Assembly (NCBI GenBank): GCA_017557635.1
Contig: JAFYYH010000021.1
Coordinates: 360,363-424,362, forward strand
Direction of reading: 5' to 3'
Source of the DNA: Bacteroidaceae bacterium
GTDB taxonomy: Bacteria > Bacteroidota > Bacteroidia > Bacteroidales > Bacteroidaceae
Length of the DNA stretch: 64,000 nucleotides
Positions within the stretch are counted from its first letter, which is position 1, and every line of letters starts with the position of its first letter. A program made the position numbers and the translations under genes. The notes beneath the pieces are model-generated. The model was not told the DNA's origin. It did no database searches and worked only from the letters and a program-made list of their open reading frames with translations. This document shows positions 44,374-54,371 of the stretch, one piece after another.

Positions 44374-45063
44374 TTACGATAGTTTTGCCAGGATGGTGAT
44401 ATCGGCCGTAACCTTCTGGTTCAGTTTTACGCAGACCAGAGAATCAACGGGGAGATATACGTCAACCCTGGAACCGAATTTTATGAATCCCATGTGGCGG
44501 TCAATCCTGGCCTCGTCACCGGGTTTGCAGTATGTTACCACTCTGCGTGCAAGGGCGCCGGCTATCTGGCGGAGCATGATCTCCTTGCCTTCGGGGGTCT
44601 TGATGACTACCAGCGAACGCTCGTTCTCTGTGCTTGCCTTGGGCTTGAAGGCGGCATGGAAATTACCGTCCTGATGCTCGGATTTGATGACTGTTCCGTT
44701 TACGGGGAACCAGTTGGCATGAACGCTGTAGATGCTCATGAAAATGGACACTACTATGCGGCGGTCATTGAAATAGTCAGTCTCGTCAACCTCCTCAATA
44801 GCCACGATTGTACCGTCGGCGGGTACTACAACGACCTTCTCCTGATCATCGCTGGGGAAACGTCTGACGGGGTTCCTGAAAAAATTAAGAAAAAACCAGA
44901 CAAACAGAAGTGTTATGCCAAGTGCCACGTATGACCACCAGCCTACTATAGGCGGTATCAGAAACAGCGGCAGGTTGATTACGAAGAAAAGGATTGCCAC
45001 GATAGTGAGTGTGGTCTTTCCTTCGGGATTTATTGTGGTATGTTTTCCGTTGTTTTCGGCCAT
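44374..45063 (-). CDS. psd: Phosphatidylserine decarboxylase family protein
   Basis: A 229-residue proenzyme that decarboxylates phosphatidylserine. Two membrane helices lie near residues 20-65. The VVPADGTIVAIEEV, VHANWFPVNG and FIKFGSRVDVYLP segments follow; the Gly-Ser of FGSRVD is the expected self-cleavage site that creates the pyruvoyl group. The frame is open to 45117, but a -7 promoter element at 45086-45093 lies inside that extension, so ATG 45063 is chosen. It is followed by pssA. Confidence 0.92.
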   Translation of the reverse strand: MAENNGKHTTINPEGKTTLTIVAILFFVINLPLFLIPPIVGWWSYVALGITLLFVWFFLNFFRNPVRRFPSDDQEKVVVVPADGTIVAIEEVDETDYFNDRRIVVSIFMSIYSVHANWFPVNGTVIKSEHQDGNFHAAFKPKASTENERSLVVIKTPEGKEIMLRQIAGALARRVVTYCKPGDEARIDRHMGFIKFGSRVDVYLPVDSLVCVKLNQKVTADITILAKLS

Positions 45064-45085
45064 ATCATATATCTGTGTTGACTGA

Positions 45086-45093
45086 CAAAGATA
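45086..45093 (-). promoter_or_regulatory. -7 element (TATCTTTG) of the psd-pssA operon
   Basis: Exact minus-strand TAnnTTTG match, 22 bp before the psd ATG. No clear -33. Confidence 0.5.
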
Positions 45094-45232
45094 GGACATT
45101 TCAGTAAATAATGGCATACTTATTGTATTGTATTTTTAAGCGGGGTTTTTTGTTGAAAACTTTGAGGTGCTCTTGATGGTCTCGCTTTTCAAATGAAAGT
45201 AACTTTAAAAAAATTTTCAGTTCGCAGGCATT

Positions 45233-48200
45233 ATGCAGGAATTCGTCCATCTTCACGTCCATACGCAGTACTCTCTGCTTGACGGCCAGACTAACATTAA
45301 AAAGTTGGTTGACAAGGCTATAGCAGATGGTATGAAGGGCGTTGCCGTAACTGATCACGGCAACATGATGGGCATTAAGGAGTTCAAGAACTACTGCGAC
45401 AAGGTGAATGAAAAACTAAAGGAGGAGGGCAAGCATTTCAAACCCATCATAGGCTGCGAGGTCTATGTGGCACCCCGCCGCAAGGAGCAGCGTGACAGCA
45501 AGGAACTGGACGGCGTCAACTACCACCTTATACTTCTTGCCAAGAACGAGAAGGGCTACCATAACCTGATCAAGATTGTGTCACGTGCCTGGATGGACGG
45601 TTTCTACTTTCATCCCCGTACAGACAAGTATGATCTGGAGAAGTACCACGAAGGCATAATATGCTGCTCTGCATGTCTGGGCGGTGAGGTACCCAAACTC
45701 ATCACCGCAGGTAAGTTAGAGGAGGCCGAGAAGACGATCCAGTGGTTCCACAACCTTTTCGGTGAGGACTACTATCTGGAACTTCAGCGTCACAAGGCCA
45801 CCGTACCCAACGCCAACCATGAGACATTCCCCCTGCAGCAGAACGTGAACAGGCATCTCATTGAGATGTCACGCAAGTTCGGCATCAAGCTGGTCTGCAC
45901 CAACGACGTCCATTTCCTGGATGAGGAGAATGCCGATGCCCACGAACTGCTCATCTGCCTATCTACCGGACGTACTCCCGATGACCCCAACCTGATGCGC
46001 TATTCAAAACAGGAGTGGTTCAAGACCACAGAGGAGATGAACGCACTGTTTGAGGATGTGCCTGAAGCGCTAGCCGGAACCGTCGAGATTCTGGACAAGG
46101 TCGAGGAGTACTCCATCAACCATCCGCCCATTATGCCGAACTTTGCCATCCCTGTGGAGTTCGGAACAGAAGATGAGTACCGTCAGCGTCTAACCGAGGA
46201 GGACCTCTTCAAGGAGTTCACCTGCAATGAGCATGGCGAGACCGTCATGTCCAAGGAGGATGCCGACAAGAAGATCAAGAAACTGGGCGGCTATGACAAA
46301 CTGTACCGTATCAAACTGGAGGCCGACTATCTGGCCGAACTCACCTTCAAGGGAGCCAAGGTCCGTTACGGTGACCCCATACCCGAGAGCGTGATGGAGC
46401 AGCTCAAGTTCGAGCTCCACATCATGAAGACCATGGGTTTCCCGGGATACTTCCTCATTGTGCAGGACTTTATCAATGCAGCCCGTACTGAGTTGGGAGT
46501 TTCGGTAGGACCGGGTCGTGGATCGGCCGCCGGATCGGCTGTTGCATATTGCCTTGGAATCACCCAGATAGACCCCATCAAGTACGACCTGCTGTTTGAG
46601 CGTTTCCTCAACCCTGACCGTATATCACTTCCTGATATCGACGTTGACTTTGATGATGACGGCCGCGGACGTGTGCTCCAGTGGGTTACTGAGAAATACG
46701 GCAAGGAGAAGGTTGCCCATATCATCACTTACGGCACCATGGCTACCAAGATGGCCATCAAGGATGTAGCCCGTGTGCTTGAGGTTCCGCTGGATATATC
46801 CAACAACCTCTGCAAGGCTATCCCTGACCGTCTGCCCGATGATGCCAACGGCAAGCCCCGCAAGATGAACCTGAGCAATGTGCTGGACTGTGTCCCTGAA
46901 TTGCAGCAGGCAGCCGCATCGTCCGATGAGAAACTGCGCAAGACCATCCAGTTTGCCAAAATGCTTGAGGGTAACGTACGCGGCACAGGCGTTCATGCCT
47001 GCGGTACCATTATTTGCCGTGATGACGTGACTGACTGGGTGCCTGTATCGTGGGCTACCGATAAGGATACCGGTGACCGTCTGCTGGTAACACAGTATGA
47101 GGGCAGCGTGATTGAGGATACCGGTCTTATCAAGATGGACTTCCTGGGACTTAAGACCCTCTCCATCATCAAGGAGGCCGTTGAAAACATAAAGACAAGT
47201 CTTGGTATCGACCTCAACATTGATACCATACCCATTGATGACAAGAAGACCTTCCAGCTCTATTGCGAGGGCCGCACCATAGGAACATTCCAGTTTGAAT
47301 CGCCCGGAATGCAGAAATACCTGCGTGAATTGCAGCCGTCAGTGTTTGAGGACCTGATAGCCATGAATGCCCTCTACCGTCCGGGCCCCATGGATTATAT
47401 TCCTGACTTCATTGACCGTAAGCTGGGCCGCAAGCCTATTGAGTACGATATCCCCGTAATGGACCGATACCTCAAGGATACCTACGGCATCACTGTTTAT
47501 CAGGAGCAGGTCATGCTGCTGTCACGTCTGCTGGCCAACTTCACCCGCGGTGAGAGTGATACCCTGCGTAAGGCCATGGGTAAGAAACTCAAGGACAAGC
47601 TGGATCATCTCAAACCCAAGTTCATTGAGGGCGGTAAGGCCAACGGCCATGACCCGCAGGTACTCGAGAAGATATGGGCCGACTGGGAGAAGTTCGCATC
47701 ATACGCGTTCAACAAGTCTCATGCCACATGCTACTCATGGGTGGCTTACCAGACCGCATACCTCAAGGCAAACTATCCGTCACAATACATGGCAGCGGTT
47801 CTTAGCCGTGCGGGTGATATCACTGAAGTCACCAAACTGATGGACGAGTGCAAGGCCATGGGTATAAACGTACTCGGACCCGATGTGAACGAGAGTGTGC
47901 CGCGCTTCGGTGTCAACGCCAAGGGTGATATCCGATTCGGCATGGCATCGGTCAAGGGCGTGGGCGAGAATGCGGTATCGGCCATTGTAAGCGAGCGTAA
48001 GGCTAACGGTCCGTACAAGAGCATATTCGACTTTGTACAGCGCGTGAACCTGAGCGCCTGCAACCGTAAGAATATCGAGAACCTGGCCATGGCAGGAGCG
48101 TTTGACTGCTTCCCCGAGATAAGGCGTGAGCAGTTTGTACAGCCCTGCGGCAAGAACGAGGTGTTCAGTGATGTACTGGTGCGTTACGGTACCAAGTACC

Positions 48201-48946
48201 AGACAGACCGTATGGAGTCACAGTTCTCTCTGTTCGGTGATATGGGTCATACCGATCTGATTGCCACACCTGCCATCCCCGATGCACCGGAGTGGCCGCT
48301 ACTGGAGCGTCTCAACAAGGAGAAGGAACTGGTGGGTATCTATCTGTCGGCTCATCCTCTGGACGAGTACAGGGTTATTCTTGAGAATGTATGCAACGTC
48401 AGCGTAACCCAGCTCGAGGACCGTCAGGCCCTGGTTAACAAGGATCTGATAATGGGCGGAGTGGTGACCGGTGTCCGTGAGACCCGTACCAAGACAGGCA
48501 AGCCATGCGGATTTACTCGTATTGAGGATTTTACGGGTTCATCTGAGATAGCACTGTTCGGAGAGCCCTGGCTTAAGTGGGCCAACATGATGAAGGAGGG
48601 TAACTACCTCTTCATCAAGGCCAAGTGCCAGCCCTACAAGTACAATCCAGAGAGGGTGGACTTTGTAATCAACTCCATCGAACTGCTGCAGGATGTCAAA
48701 GATGACGCGATAAGTTCGTTGACACTGACCATGCCGGTATCGGAGCTTGACAAGGAGTTTGTAAGTGATCTGGACACACTTACCGGAACAGAAGGCAAGA
48801 CTATGCTGAAATTCGTGCTGACAGACCTGACATCACCGGACAACAAGGTGTCGCTGTCATCGGCCACAAGGAAAATAACCGTGACGCAGGAGCTCATGGA
48901 TTATTTGAAAAAGAGAGAATCAATCAATTATTCATTCAATCAATAA
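45233..48946 (+). CDS. dnaE: DNA polymerase III subunit alpha
   Basis: A 1237-residue replicative polymerase. The N-terminal PHP domain shows HLHVHTQYSLLDG and VTDHGNMMG. The polymerase core shows GPGRGSAAGSAVAYCLGITQIDP and the catalytic aspartates in PDIDVDFDDDGR (about residue 465). Later come the NALYRPGPMDYIPDFI and SHATCYSWVAYQTAYLKA segments. An OB-fold region (LIMGGVVTGVRETRTKTG) lies near residue 1080. Length and domain order are normal for DnaE1 of this phylum. It leads an operon with trxA and a small acidic protein. Confidence 0.97.
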   Translation: MQEFVHLHVHTQYSLLDGQTNIKKLVDKAIADGMKGVAVTDHGNMMGIKEFKNYCDKVNEKLKEEGKHFKPIIGCEVYVAPRRKEQRDSKELDGVNYHLILLAKNEKGYHNLIKIVSRAWMDGFYFHPRTDKYDLEKYHEGIICCSACLGGEVPKLITAGKLEEAEKTIQWFHNLFGEDYYLELQRHKATVPNANHETFPLQQNVNRHLIEMSRKFGIKLVCTNDVHFLDEENADAHELLICLSTGRTPDDPNLMRYSKQEWFKTTEEMNALFEDVPEALAGTVEILDKVEEYSINHPPIMPNFAIPVEFGTEDEYRQRLTEEDLFKEFTCNEHGETVMSKEDADKKIKKLGGYDKLYRIKLEADYLAELTFKGAKVRYGDPIPESVMEQLKFELHIMKTMGFPGYFLIVQDFINAARTELGVSVGPGRGSAAGSAVAYCLGITQIDPIKYDLLFERFLNPDRISLPDIDVDFDDDGRGRVLQWVTEKYGKEKVAHIITYGTMATKMAIKDVARVLEVPLDISNNLCKAIPDRLPDDANGKPRKMNLSNVLDCVPELQQAAASSDEKLRKTIQFAKMLEGNVRGTGVHACGTIICRDDVTDWVPVSWATDKDTGDRLLVTQYEGSVIEDTGLIKMDFLGLKTLSIIKEAVENIKTSLGIDLNIDTIPIDDKKTFQLYCEGRTIGTFQFESPGMQKYLRELQPSVFEDLIAMNALYRPGPMDYIPDFIDRKLGRKPIEYDIPVMDRYLKDTYGITVYQEQVMLLSRLLANFTRGESDTLRKAMGKKLKDKLDHLKPKFIEGGKANGHDPQVLEKIWADWEKFASYAFNKSHATCYSWVAYQTAYLKANYPSQYMAAVLSRAGDITEVTKLMDECKAMGINVLGPDVNESVPRFGVNAKGDIRFGMASVKGVGENAVSAIVSERKANGPYKSIFDFVQRVNLSACNRKNIENLAMAGAFDCFPEIRREQFVQPCGKNEVFSDVLVRYGTKYQTDRMESQFSLFGDMGHTDLIATPAIPDAPEWPLLERLNKEKELVGIYLSAHPLDEYRVILENVCNVSVTQLEDRQALVNKDLIMGGVVTGVRETRTKTGKPCGFTRIEDFTGSSEIALFGEPWLKWANMMKEGNYLFIKAKCQPYKYNPERVDFVINSIELLQDVKDDAISSLTLTMPVSELDKEFVSDLDTLTGTEGKTMLKFVLTDLTSPDNKVSLSSATRKITVTQELMDYLKKRESINYSFNQ

Positions 48947-48956
48947 ACATCAGATT

Positions 48957-49271
48957 ATGGAATTGGAAATCACCAGTCAGAATTTTGATGAGATCAAGCA
49001 GCAGGGCAAACCCGTGCTGGTTGATTTCTGGGCAACATGGTGCGGACCCTGCAAGCGTCTGGGACCCATCATCGAGGAATTGGCTGCCGAATATGACGGC
49101 AAGGCTATCATCGGCAAATGCGATATAGAGGAGAACGATGAACTTACCGAGCAGTTCGGTATCATGAACGTTCCTACCGTAGTGTTCCTGAAGGATGGCA
49201 AGGAGGTTGACCGCGTTGTCGGCCTGGCCATGAAGAACGTTTATCAGGATAAACTTAACGCTCTGCTCTGA
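48957..49271 (+). CDS. trxA: Thioredoxin
   Basis: A 104-residue cytoplasmic thioredoxin with the classical WCGPC site (Cys29 and Cys32), cis-Pro in NVPTVVFLKDG and no signal peptide. It reduces protein disulfides and donates electrons to reductases. It is 10 bp after dnaE and 2 bp before the next gene, an arrangement I associate with Bacteroides. Confidence 0.95.
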   Translation: MELEITSQNFDEIKQQGKPVLVDFWATWCGPCKRLGPIIEELAAEYDGKAIIGKCDIEENDELTEQFGIMNVPTVVFLKDGKEVDRVVGLAMKNVYQDKLNALL

Positions 49272-49273
49272 TT

Positions 49274-49600
49274 ATGGCACAGGATGAATTCCTTGAGGAT
49301 GACCTTGACGATCAGAAGACCGTCGAGTACATCAAGAACACGCTGCCTCAGGACCTGAAGGACAAGTACACCGATGACATCCTCTTTTACATACTGGATG
49401 TAATCAACGACTACTTCACCACCAGTGGCGTGTTGGACCAGGAGCCCGATGCAGACGGCTGCATTGACATTGACAATGATGCACTTGTTGCATATATAAT
49501 CAAAGAGGCCAAGAAGGACAAGATTGGTTCCTTCCCGGCCGATGAGATCATCCTCATTGTCGAGGCTGAAGCCGACTACGTTGACTCCTTAGGGGAATAA
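49274..49600 (+). CDS. Small acidic protein of unknown function
   Basis: A 108-residue, very acidic, apparently all-helical protein (many Asp/Glu; motifs DDLDDQKTVEYIKNTLPQDLKDKY and YIIKEAKKDKIGSFPADEI). There is no signal peptide, membrane segment or cysteine. It is 2 bp downstream of trxA and thus in the dnaE operon. I do not recognise a characterised family. Confidence 0.65.
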   Translation: MAQDEFLEDDLDDQKTVEYIKNTLPQDLKDKYTDDILFYILDVINDYFTTSGVLDQEPDADGCIDIDNDALVAYIIKEAKKDKIGSFPADEIILIVEAEADYVDSLGE

Positions 49601-49606
49601 TCTGTA

Positions 49607-50023
49607 TTACAGAGTAATAGTACGTGAACCATCACTGTTTTCGGTGATGGTTACTTTTTTTGCGTCCAGCGGAAGGAGTTCCTCAACCAGTTCGGGCCAC
49701 TCGATGAAGCAGAGTGCTCCGCTGTAGAAATAATCCTCATAACCCAGGTCATAGACCTCCTCCAGTTTCTTGATGCGGTAGAAGTCAAAGTGGTAGATGA
49801 GTTCGGCGGTAGTTTCGGAACGGTATTCGTTGATGATGGCAAAAGTAGGGGAGTTGACCTCATCCTCTACGCCCAGCAGTTTGCACAGGGCCTTGATGAA
49901 TGTGGTCTTGCCGGCTCCCATCTTGCCGTAGAATGCGAATACGGTATCGTCGCCCATCACCTTTATGAACTCACGGGCTGCCTCTTCTATATGATCAAGA
50001 TCCTTTATGGTTATTGTGGTCAT
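49607..50023 (-). CDS. tsaE: tRNA threonylcarbamoyladenosine biosynthesis ATPase TsaE
   Basis: A 138-residue ATPase for the t6A modification of ANN-decoding tRNAs. It has the P-loop [25 protein letters not shown] and the [13 protein letters not shown] region. Its start overlaps the porX stop by 4 bp. The final 15 codons are read through a perfect hairpin plus T run that looks like the terminator of the converging dnaE operon. Confidence 0.94.
   Translation of the reverse strand: MTTITIKDLDHIEEAAREFIKVMGDDTVFAFYGKMGAGKTTFIKALCKLLGVEDEVNSPTFAIINEYRSETTAELIYHFDFYRIKKLEEVYDLGYEDYFYSGALCFIEWPELVEELLPLDAKKVTITENSDGSRTITL
49627..49661 (+). terminator. Intrinsic terminator of the dnaE-trxA operon, inside the 3' end of tsaE
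   Basis: AACCATCAC (49627-49635) and GTGATGGTT (49644-49652) form a perfect 9-bp stem, followed by AC and seven T. It is 27 bp after the small acidic protein gene, within the antisense coding end of tsaE. Confidence 0.8.
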
Positions 50024-51585
50024 TTCTTTTTGGGGTTAAGTGTTATGAAAGGTATTATCATCTCCTCAAGCGAGACGCCTCCGTGCTGGAATGTCTCCTT
50101 GTAGAACGATGCGTAGTTATTGAAGTTGTTCTGATATACAAAATAGTCATCCTCGGTGCAGAAGATGTATGATGTGCTCACGTTGGGTGAGGGCAGGTGG
50201 GCCTTGAGGGGCTCGCTTATCTCATACACTTCCTTGGGGTTGAATCCCAGGTTCTTGCCCAGCTTGTAGCGCAGGTTGGTGTTTGTGGTGCGGTCACCGG
50301 CAATCTTGACGGCATGACCAACCATTATACTGCCGTGATCTGTCGTGATCATCACCTTACGTCCTGTGGCAGCCATTGAACGGAACAGTTCACGTATTGA
50401 TGAGTGGCGGAACCAGGACAGGATAAGACTGCGGTAGGCGGCCTCGTCATTTGCCAGTTCACGCATCATGCGCGAATCGGTCTTGGCGTGTGACAGTATG
50501 TCAATGAAGTTCACAACAACCACGTTCAGGTCATTCTGAAGCAGATTGTTGAACTGGCCTATCAGTTTATCGGCCGATGCGGAATCATTTACCTTGTTAT
50601 AAGAGAAGGTGTCCTTGCGGCGGTAACGGTCTATCTGGGTCTGAATAAGCGGTGACTCGTTGATGTTCTTACCCTCCTCGGAGTCTTCATCGACCCACAG
50701 TTCCGGGAACATACGGCTTATCTGCTCAGGCATGAGTCCTGAGAATATGGCATTACGTGAGTACTGTGTGGCAGTGGGCAGAATGCTGTAGTAAAGCTGC
50801 TCATCAAAGGTGAACAGTTCGGCAAGTTCCTGGCTCAGGATTTTCCACTGGTCATAACGGAAGTTGTCCATCACTATCAGGAACAGTTTCTCGCCGCTGT
50901 CCAGAGTGGGAAATATGAATTTCTTGAACAGGTCCGGACTCATGACGGGACTCTTCTCACGGTCATTCATCCAATCCATGTAGTTGCGCTTGATGAACTT
51001 GGCGAAGGCGGCGTTGGCCTCGGTCTTCTGCATCTTGAGCATATCGTGCATGGAGCTGTCGGCCTCTTTGAGTTCGAGTTCCCAATAAACCAACTGGCGA
51101 TAGACCTCTATCCAGTCATCGGCCGTCAGTGAGTCGTTGATCTGCATGCTCAGGCGGCCGAAACTCTGCTGGTAGTTGCGGTCTGTCTCGGCAGTGACTA
51201 TATCACGTTTGTGGATATTCTTCTTGAGTGACAGGAGTATCTGGTTGGGGTGGACGGGTTTGATGAGGTAATCGGCAATCTTGGAGCCGATGGCCTGGTC
51301 CATGATGTTCTCCTCCTCACTTTTGGTTACCATCACGACGGGGATGTTGGGATCCATCTCCTTGATGTGCGACAGAGTCTCCAGTCCGCTCATGCCCACC
51401 ATGTGCTCATCGAGCAGTACCAGGTCATACTGGCGCTGACGGCACATGTCCAATGCGTCATGACCGTTGGTTACGGTATCCACCTCATATCCCTTGTTCT
51501 CAAGGAACATGATGTGAGCCCTGAGCAGGTCGATCTCATCGTCGACCCAGAGCAGTGTCCCGCTTTTATTCTCCGTCTTCTCCAT
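50020..51585 (-). CDS. porX: Type IX secretion response regulator PorX
   Basis: A 521-residue protein. The N-terminal receiver domain has WVDDE, the phospho-acceptor Asp59 in [10 protein letters not shown] and Lys in the LIKPVHPNQ segment. The long C-terminal part is a PglZ domain of the alkaline phosphatase superfamily, with [19 protein letters not shown] and [17 protein letters not shown] holding metal ligands. This fusion is PorX, which regulates T9SS genes with PorY and sigma P and has nucleotide phosphodiesterase activity. The frame is open to 51627; ATG 51585 is chosen. It overlaps porW by 20 bp and tsaE by 4 bp. Confidence 0.93.
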   Translation of the reverse strand: MEKTENKSGTLLWVDDEIDLLRAHIMFLENKGYEVDTVTNGHDALDMCRQRQYDLVLLDEHMVGMSGLETLSHIKEMDPNIPVVMVTKSEEENIMDQAIGSKIADYLIKPVHPNQILLSLKKNIHKRDIVTAETDRNYQQSFGRLSMQINDSLTADDWIEVYRQLVYWELELKEADSSMHDMLKMQKTEANAAFAKFIKRNYMDWMNDREKSPVMSPDLFKKFIFPTLDSGEKLFLIVMDNFRYDQWKILSQELAELFTFDEQLYYSILPTATQYSRNAIFSGLMPEQISRMFPELWVDEDSEEGKNINESPLIQTQIDRYRRKDTFSYNKVNDSASADKLIGQFNNLLQNDLNVVVVNFIDILSHAKTDSRMMRELANDEAAYRSLILSWFRHSSIRELFRSMAATGRKVMITTDHGSIMVGHAVKIAGDRTTNTNLRYKLGKNLGFNPKEVYEISEPLKAHLPSPNVSTSYIFCTEDDYFVYQNNFNNYASFYKETFQHGGVSLEEMIIPFITLNPKKK

Positions 51586-54367
51586 CGTCGGTATATTCTT
51601 CAAAGAGTGTGGCTCCGTCAATGTCAAACTCCGGTATGTTCAGGAAATGCTCCTCATAGAACTCCTGATAGTCGTTGAAACTGAAGTGCTTGAGAAGTGT
51701 CTCCAGGTTCTTGCGCGTTATCACGACTGCCTTTATTCCGCTCAGCTTGCTGGCCATATCGGCGTCGTCATACAGGTTGCGTTGATAGACGTAAGCCTCG
51801 TCAAAGTTAAGAAATTCTCCGACTATCATCATGCCAATTCCCTGCTGAGTTTCAAAACTGATGTCAAAGTTACGCATCATGTAGTTCGTGAAGTTGAAAC
51901 GGGCCACCTCAAACAGCAGTTGATTCTGGTTGAGTTCTCCCTCCGGATATGCCAACAGGAATATGAACGGCTCGTATCGTTCGTCGCTGAACTGGGGCAG
52001 CAGGCTGTCCGGCTGGCTCTCTTCGGCCGTACCGTTACGGCGGTCCCAGATTGAACTGAATGATGTGGACTGGAGTATCTTTCCGTTCTGAATGCCTTGT
52101 GCAATCAGACCTGCAAGTTCACTTATCTCGTTCTGCGGATATTTGTTTACTATCTCTTTGAGTTTGACAAGGAATGTGTCAGTCTGTCCCTCCTGAAGGT
52201 CGACTGCGGCATCCAGGAACATGAACTTGGCGCGGTGCTGTCCCTTGGGATATCTGCCGGCCGATATGTCGCAGTTGTTCCTTACGGTCATACGGTCACC
52301 GTTACGGAATGCGTCATAAGTGACAACATAGATTGAATCCTCGCGGTGCTTTCCGTAGCGGGCGTTGTCAATATAGTCGGGATCACATACCATGATGGTA
52401 TAGTCACTCTCGGGGTACAGCCTCTGCATGCGGCTGCGGCAACTGTCGGCCTGGTCGAACCTGCCCCACAGTGAGTACATGAGGTATAGGTTGTACATTG
52501 CCTCGGGGGCCTCCTGTGCCTGAGGATAATCATTGGTGATGCGTGTGAGTGATGACTCTGCATCCGGGTATTCGGTAAGACGGTCCTTGTAGATGATTCC
52601 CTGCTGAAGTAGTGCCTCTGTTATGAGTTCATCGGACTTGATCCTGTCCTCCTCGGAATAGGGAATCTGCTGCAGGTAATACTCCCGTTTGTACGGGTCA
52701 GTCTCCTGCTCTACATAACTCAGTGAGTCCACAATGATGTCACCCAAGGTGTCTGGTTCCAAGTCATAAATACCGTCAGGGCCGATGTCGGCAGTCTGGT
52801 CCATGGGCGCGAGAGTGGTCTTGTTGGACCTGCGCCAGTTGTCCTCCAGCTTGCGGTCACCCCACTGCTTTATGAACTCTTTCTTTCCGCGAGTGACGGC
52901 ATTGGTGTTATAGAAATACCACTGTCCTGCCTGGGCATCGTCATCAGTCTGTAATGAGAGTTCCGATGAGGCACCTTTGCGTGCGGCTTCCTTCTCTTCC
53001 TTTTTACGGCGTTCCTCCTCAAGGCGGTCCTGCTCTTTGACATCTTCAATCACTTTGTCGATGATGGCGTAGAGCCTCTCTTCAGGGAGTGTGGAGAGCC
53101 ATTGCAGACTATCCTGGAGTTTGATGGTCTCGGAACATCCCACCAGATCCTCCAATACCTCGGAGCGTAGTTTAACGGTCGGGTACTCCTTATGTGTATT
53201 ACCAATCATTCCGACAGCCTGTGAATAGCAGCGGGACGCGTTGGGATAATCCTTCATGTTCCAGTAGAGGTTTGCCATGGTGAGCAGGAGAATTCCCTTC
53301 TCCGGCGATGCCTTCTCACCCTTTTCGGCACCCTCGTTGTACAGACGCAGGGCACTCACGGTATCACCGCGCATAAGATGGATGTTACCCATCGCATAAT
53401 AGACCTGATCCAGTTTCTCCTTGTTGTTGGGATCACGCTCCATGCGCCTGAGCTTCTTCATGATCTTGCGCAGGTTGCCGTTTTCGGCCATGGTCTCGGT
53501 CTGTTGTATGCGGGCGTGGAAGGCAATCTCATGAGGCGGGCTCATGCGGATGACCTTGCCGAACATACGGTATGCGTCATCATTGCGGTCAGTGGTCTTG
53601 TAAAGCTGTGCAAGCAGGTATCTTTCACGTATGCGTTGCAACTTGCTCACTCCCTTGCGGTTTATGGCCTCTTCCAACAGCGGTATGCCCTCCTCGTAAC
53701 GCTCCTGATTCAACAGATGTGACGCGTAACGGGTCTGATAATCCAGGTGTCGGGCAAGGTTAGTCTTGGTCTGACCTGAACGCTGGAACAGTTCTTCGGC
53801 CTCATAGTTCCAACCCAGCTCGGAATAGCACTGGGCCATCTTGTACTGTGCCTCGGCTACAATCTCCGGCTCGTCAAAATAGAGTTTGGTGATGTATGAG
53901 TAGGTGCTTGCGGCCTCAATGAAATCACCCTTCTGGCGCTGGGCATCGGCCATGAGGAACCATGCATGCCACAGGAAAGGATTGTATTCGTTCTTGTTCT
54001 GGAACGCTTTCTCGGATTCGGTTGGCGTGCCTTTCTTTTTCTTGGGCTTTGCGGTAATGGAATGCAGTTTGATGCCCTTTTGTGCCTTCTCTATGGCAAT
54101 GTCATAATTTGAGGAGCCGCGGCCGCGGATTCTCTGGTCACTTATGGGATCAAGGTCAAGAATTTCCAGCAGATTGTCCTGCTTGCCTTTTTCCTGTGAC
54201 TCGAATGCTTTCTGATAGGCTTGGCTGCCGTTGAAATAGACGTTGTACTTGGTTACCATTGCCTGGTAAGAACGCGAGGCGGAAGTGTTGCGGGATGTGG
54301 AACAGCCGGTCACCACTGCAAGCAGCGGTAACATAAATATGAATATGGCTGTCCTGGTCCTTGTCAT
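51566..54367 (-). CDS. porW: Type IX secretion/gliding TPR lipoprotein PorW (SprE)
   Basis: A 933-residue lipoprotein (VVTGC lipobox, Cys22). It has a conserved N-terminal YQAMVTKYNVYFNGSQAYQKAFES segment and many TPR-like repeats (for example residues 130-400 and 600-700). A charged coiled-coil-like linker (LEEERRKKEEKEAARKG) lies near residue 460, and the family C-terminus contains FVARFNFTNYMMRNFDIS-like sequence. In Porphyromonas and Flavobacterium, PorW/SprE is required for type IX secretion. It is followed by porX and tsaE in one overlapping unit. Confidence 0.92.
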   Translation of the reverse strand: MTRTRTAIFIFMLPLLAVVTGCSTSRNTSASRSYQAMVTKYNVYFNGSQAYQKAFESQEKGKQDNLLEILDLDPISDQRIRGRGSSNYDIAIEKAQKGIKLHSITAKPKKKKGTPTESEKAFQNKNEYNPFLWHAWFLMADAQRQKGDFIEAASTYSYITKLYFDEPEIVAEAQYKMAQCYSELGWNYEAEELFQRSGQTKTNLARHLDYQTRYASHLLNQERYEEGIPLLEEAINRKGVSKLQRIRERYLLAQLYKTTDRNDDAYRMFGKVIRMSPPHEIAFHARIQQTETMAENGNLRKIMKKLRRMERDPNNKEKLDQVYYAMGNIHLMRGDTVSALRLYNEGAEKGEKASPEKGILLLTMANLYWNMKDYPNASRCYSQAVGMIGNTHKEYPTVKLRSEVLEDLVGCSETIKLQDSLQWLSTLPEERLYAIIDKVIEDVKEQDRLEEERRKKEEKEAARKGASSELSLQTDDDAQAGQWYFYNTNAVTRGKKEFIKQWGDRKLEDNWRRSNKTTLAPMDQTADIGPDGIYDLEPDTLGDIIVDSLSYVEQETDPYKREYYLQQIPYSEEDRIKSDELITEALLQQGIIYKDRLTEYPDAESSLTRITNDYPQAQEAPEAMYNLYLMYSLWGRFDQADSCRSRMQRLYPESDYTIMVCDPDYIDNARYGKHREDSIYVVTYDAFRNGDRMTVRNNCDISAGRYPKGQHRAKFMFLDAAVDLQEGQTDTFLVKLKEIVNKYPQNEISELAGLIAQGIQNGKILQSTSFSSIWDRRNGTAEESQPDSLLPQFSDERYEPFIFLLAYPEGELNQNQLLFEVARFNFTNYMMRNFDISFETQQGIGMMIVGEFLNFDEAYVYQRNLYDDADMASKLSGIKAVVITRKNLETLLKHFSFNDYQEFYEEHFLNIPEFDIDGATLFEEYTDDGEDGE

Positions 54368-54371
54368 CCGG

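Noticed and set aside
50020-51585. PorX as a plain PglZ phosphatase or phage-defence PglZ protein
   Set aside because: The N-terminal receiver domain and the adjacent porW identify it as the T9SS regulator; no BREX or Pgl genes are present.
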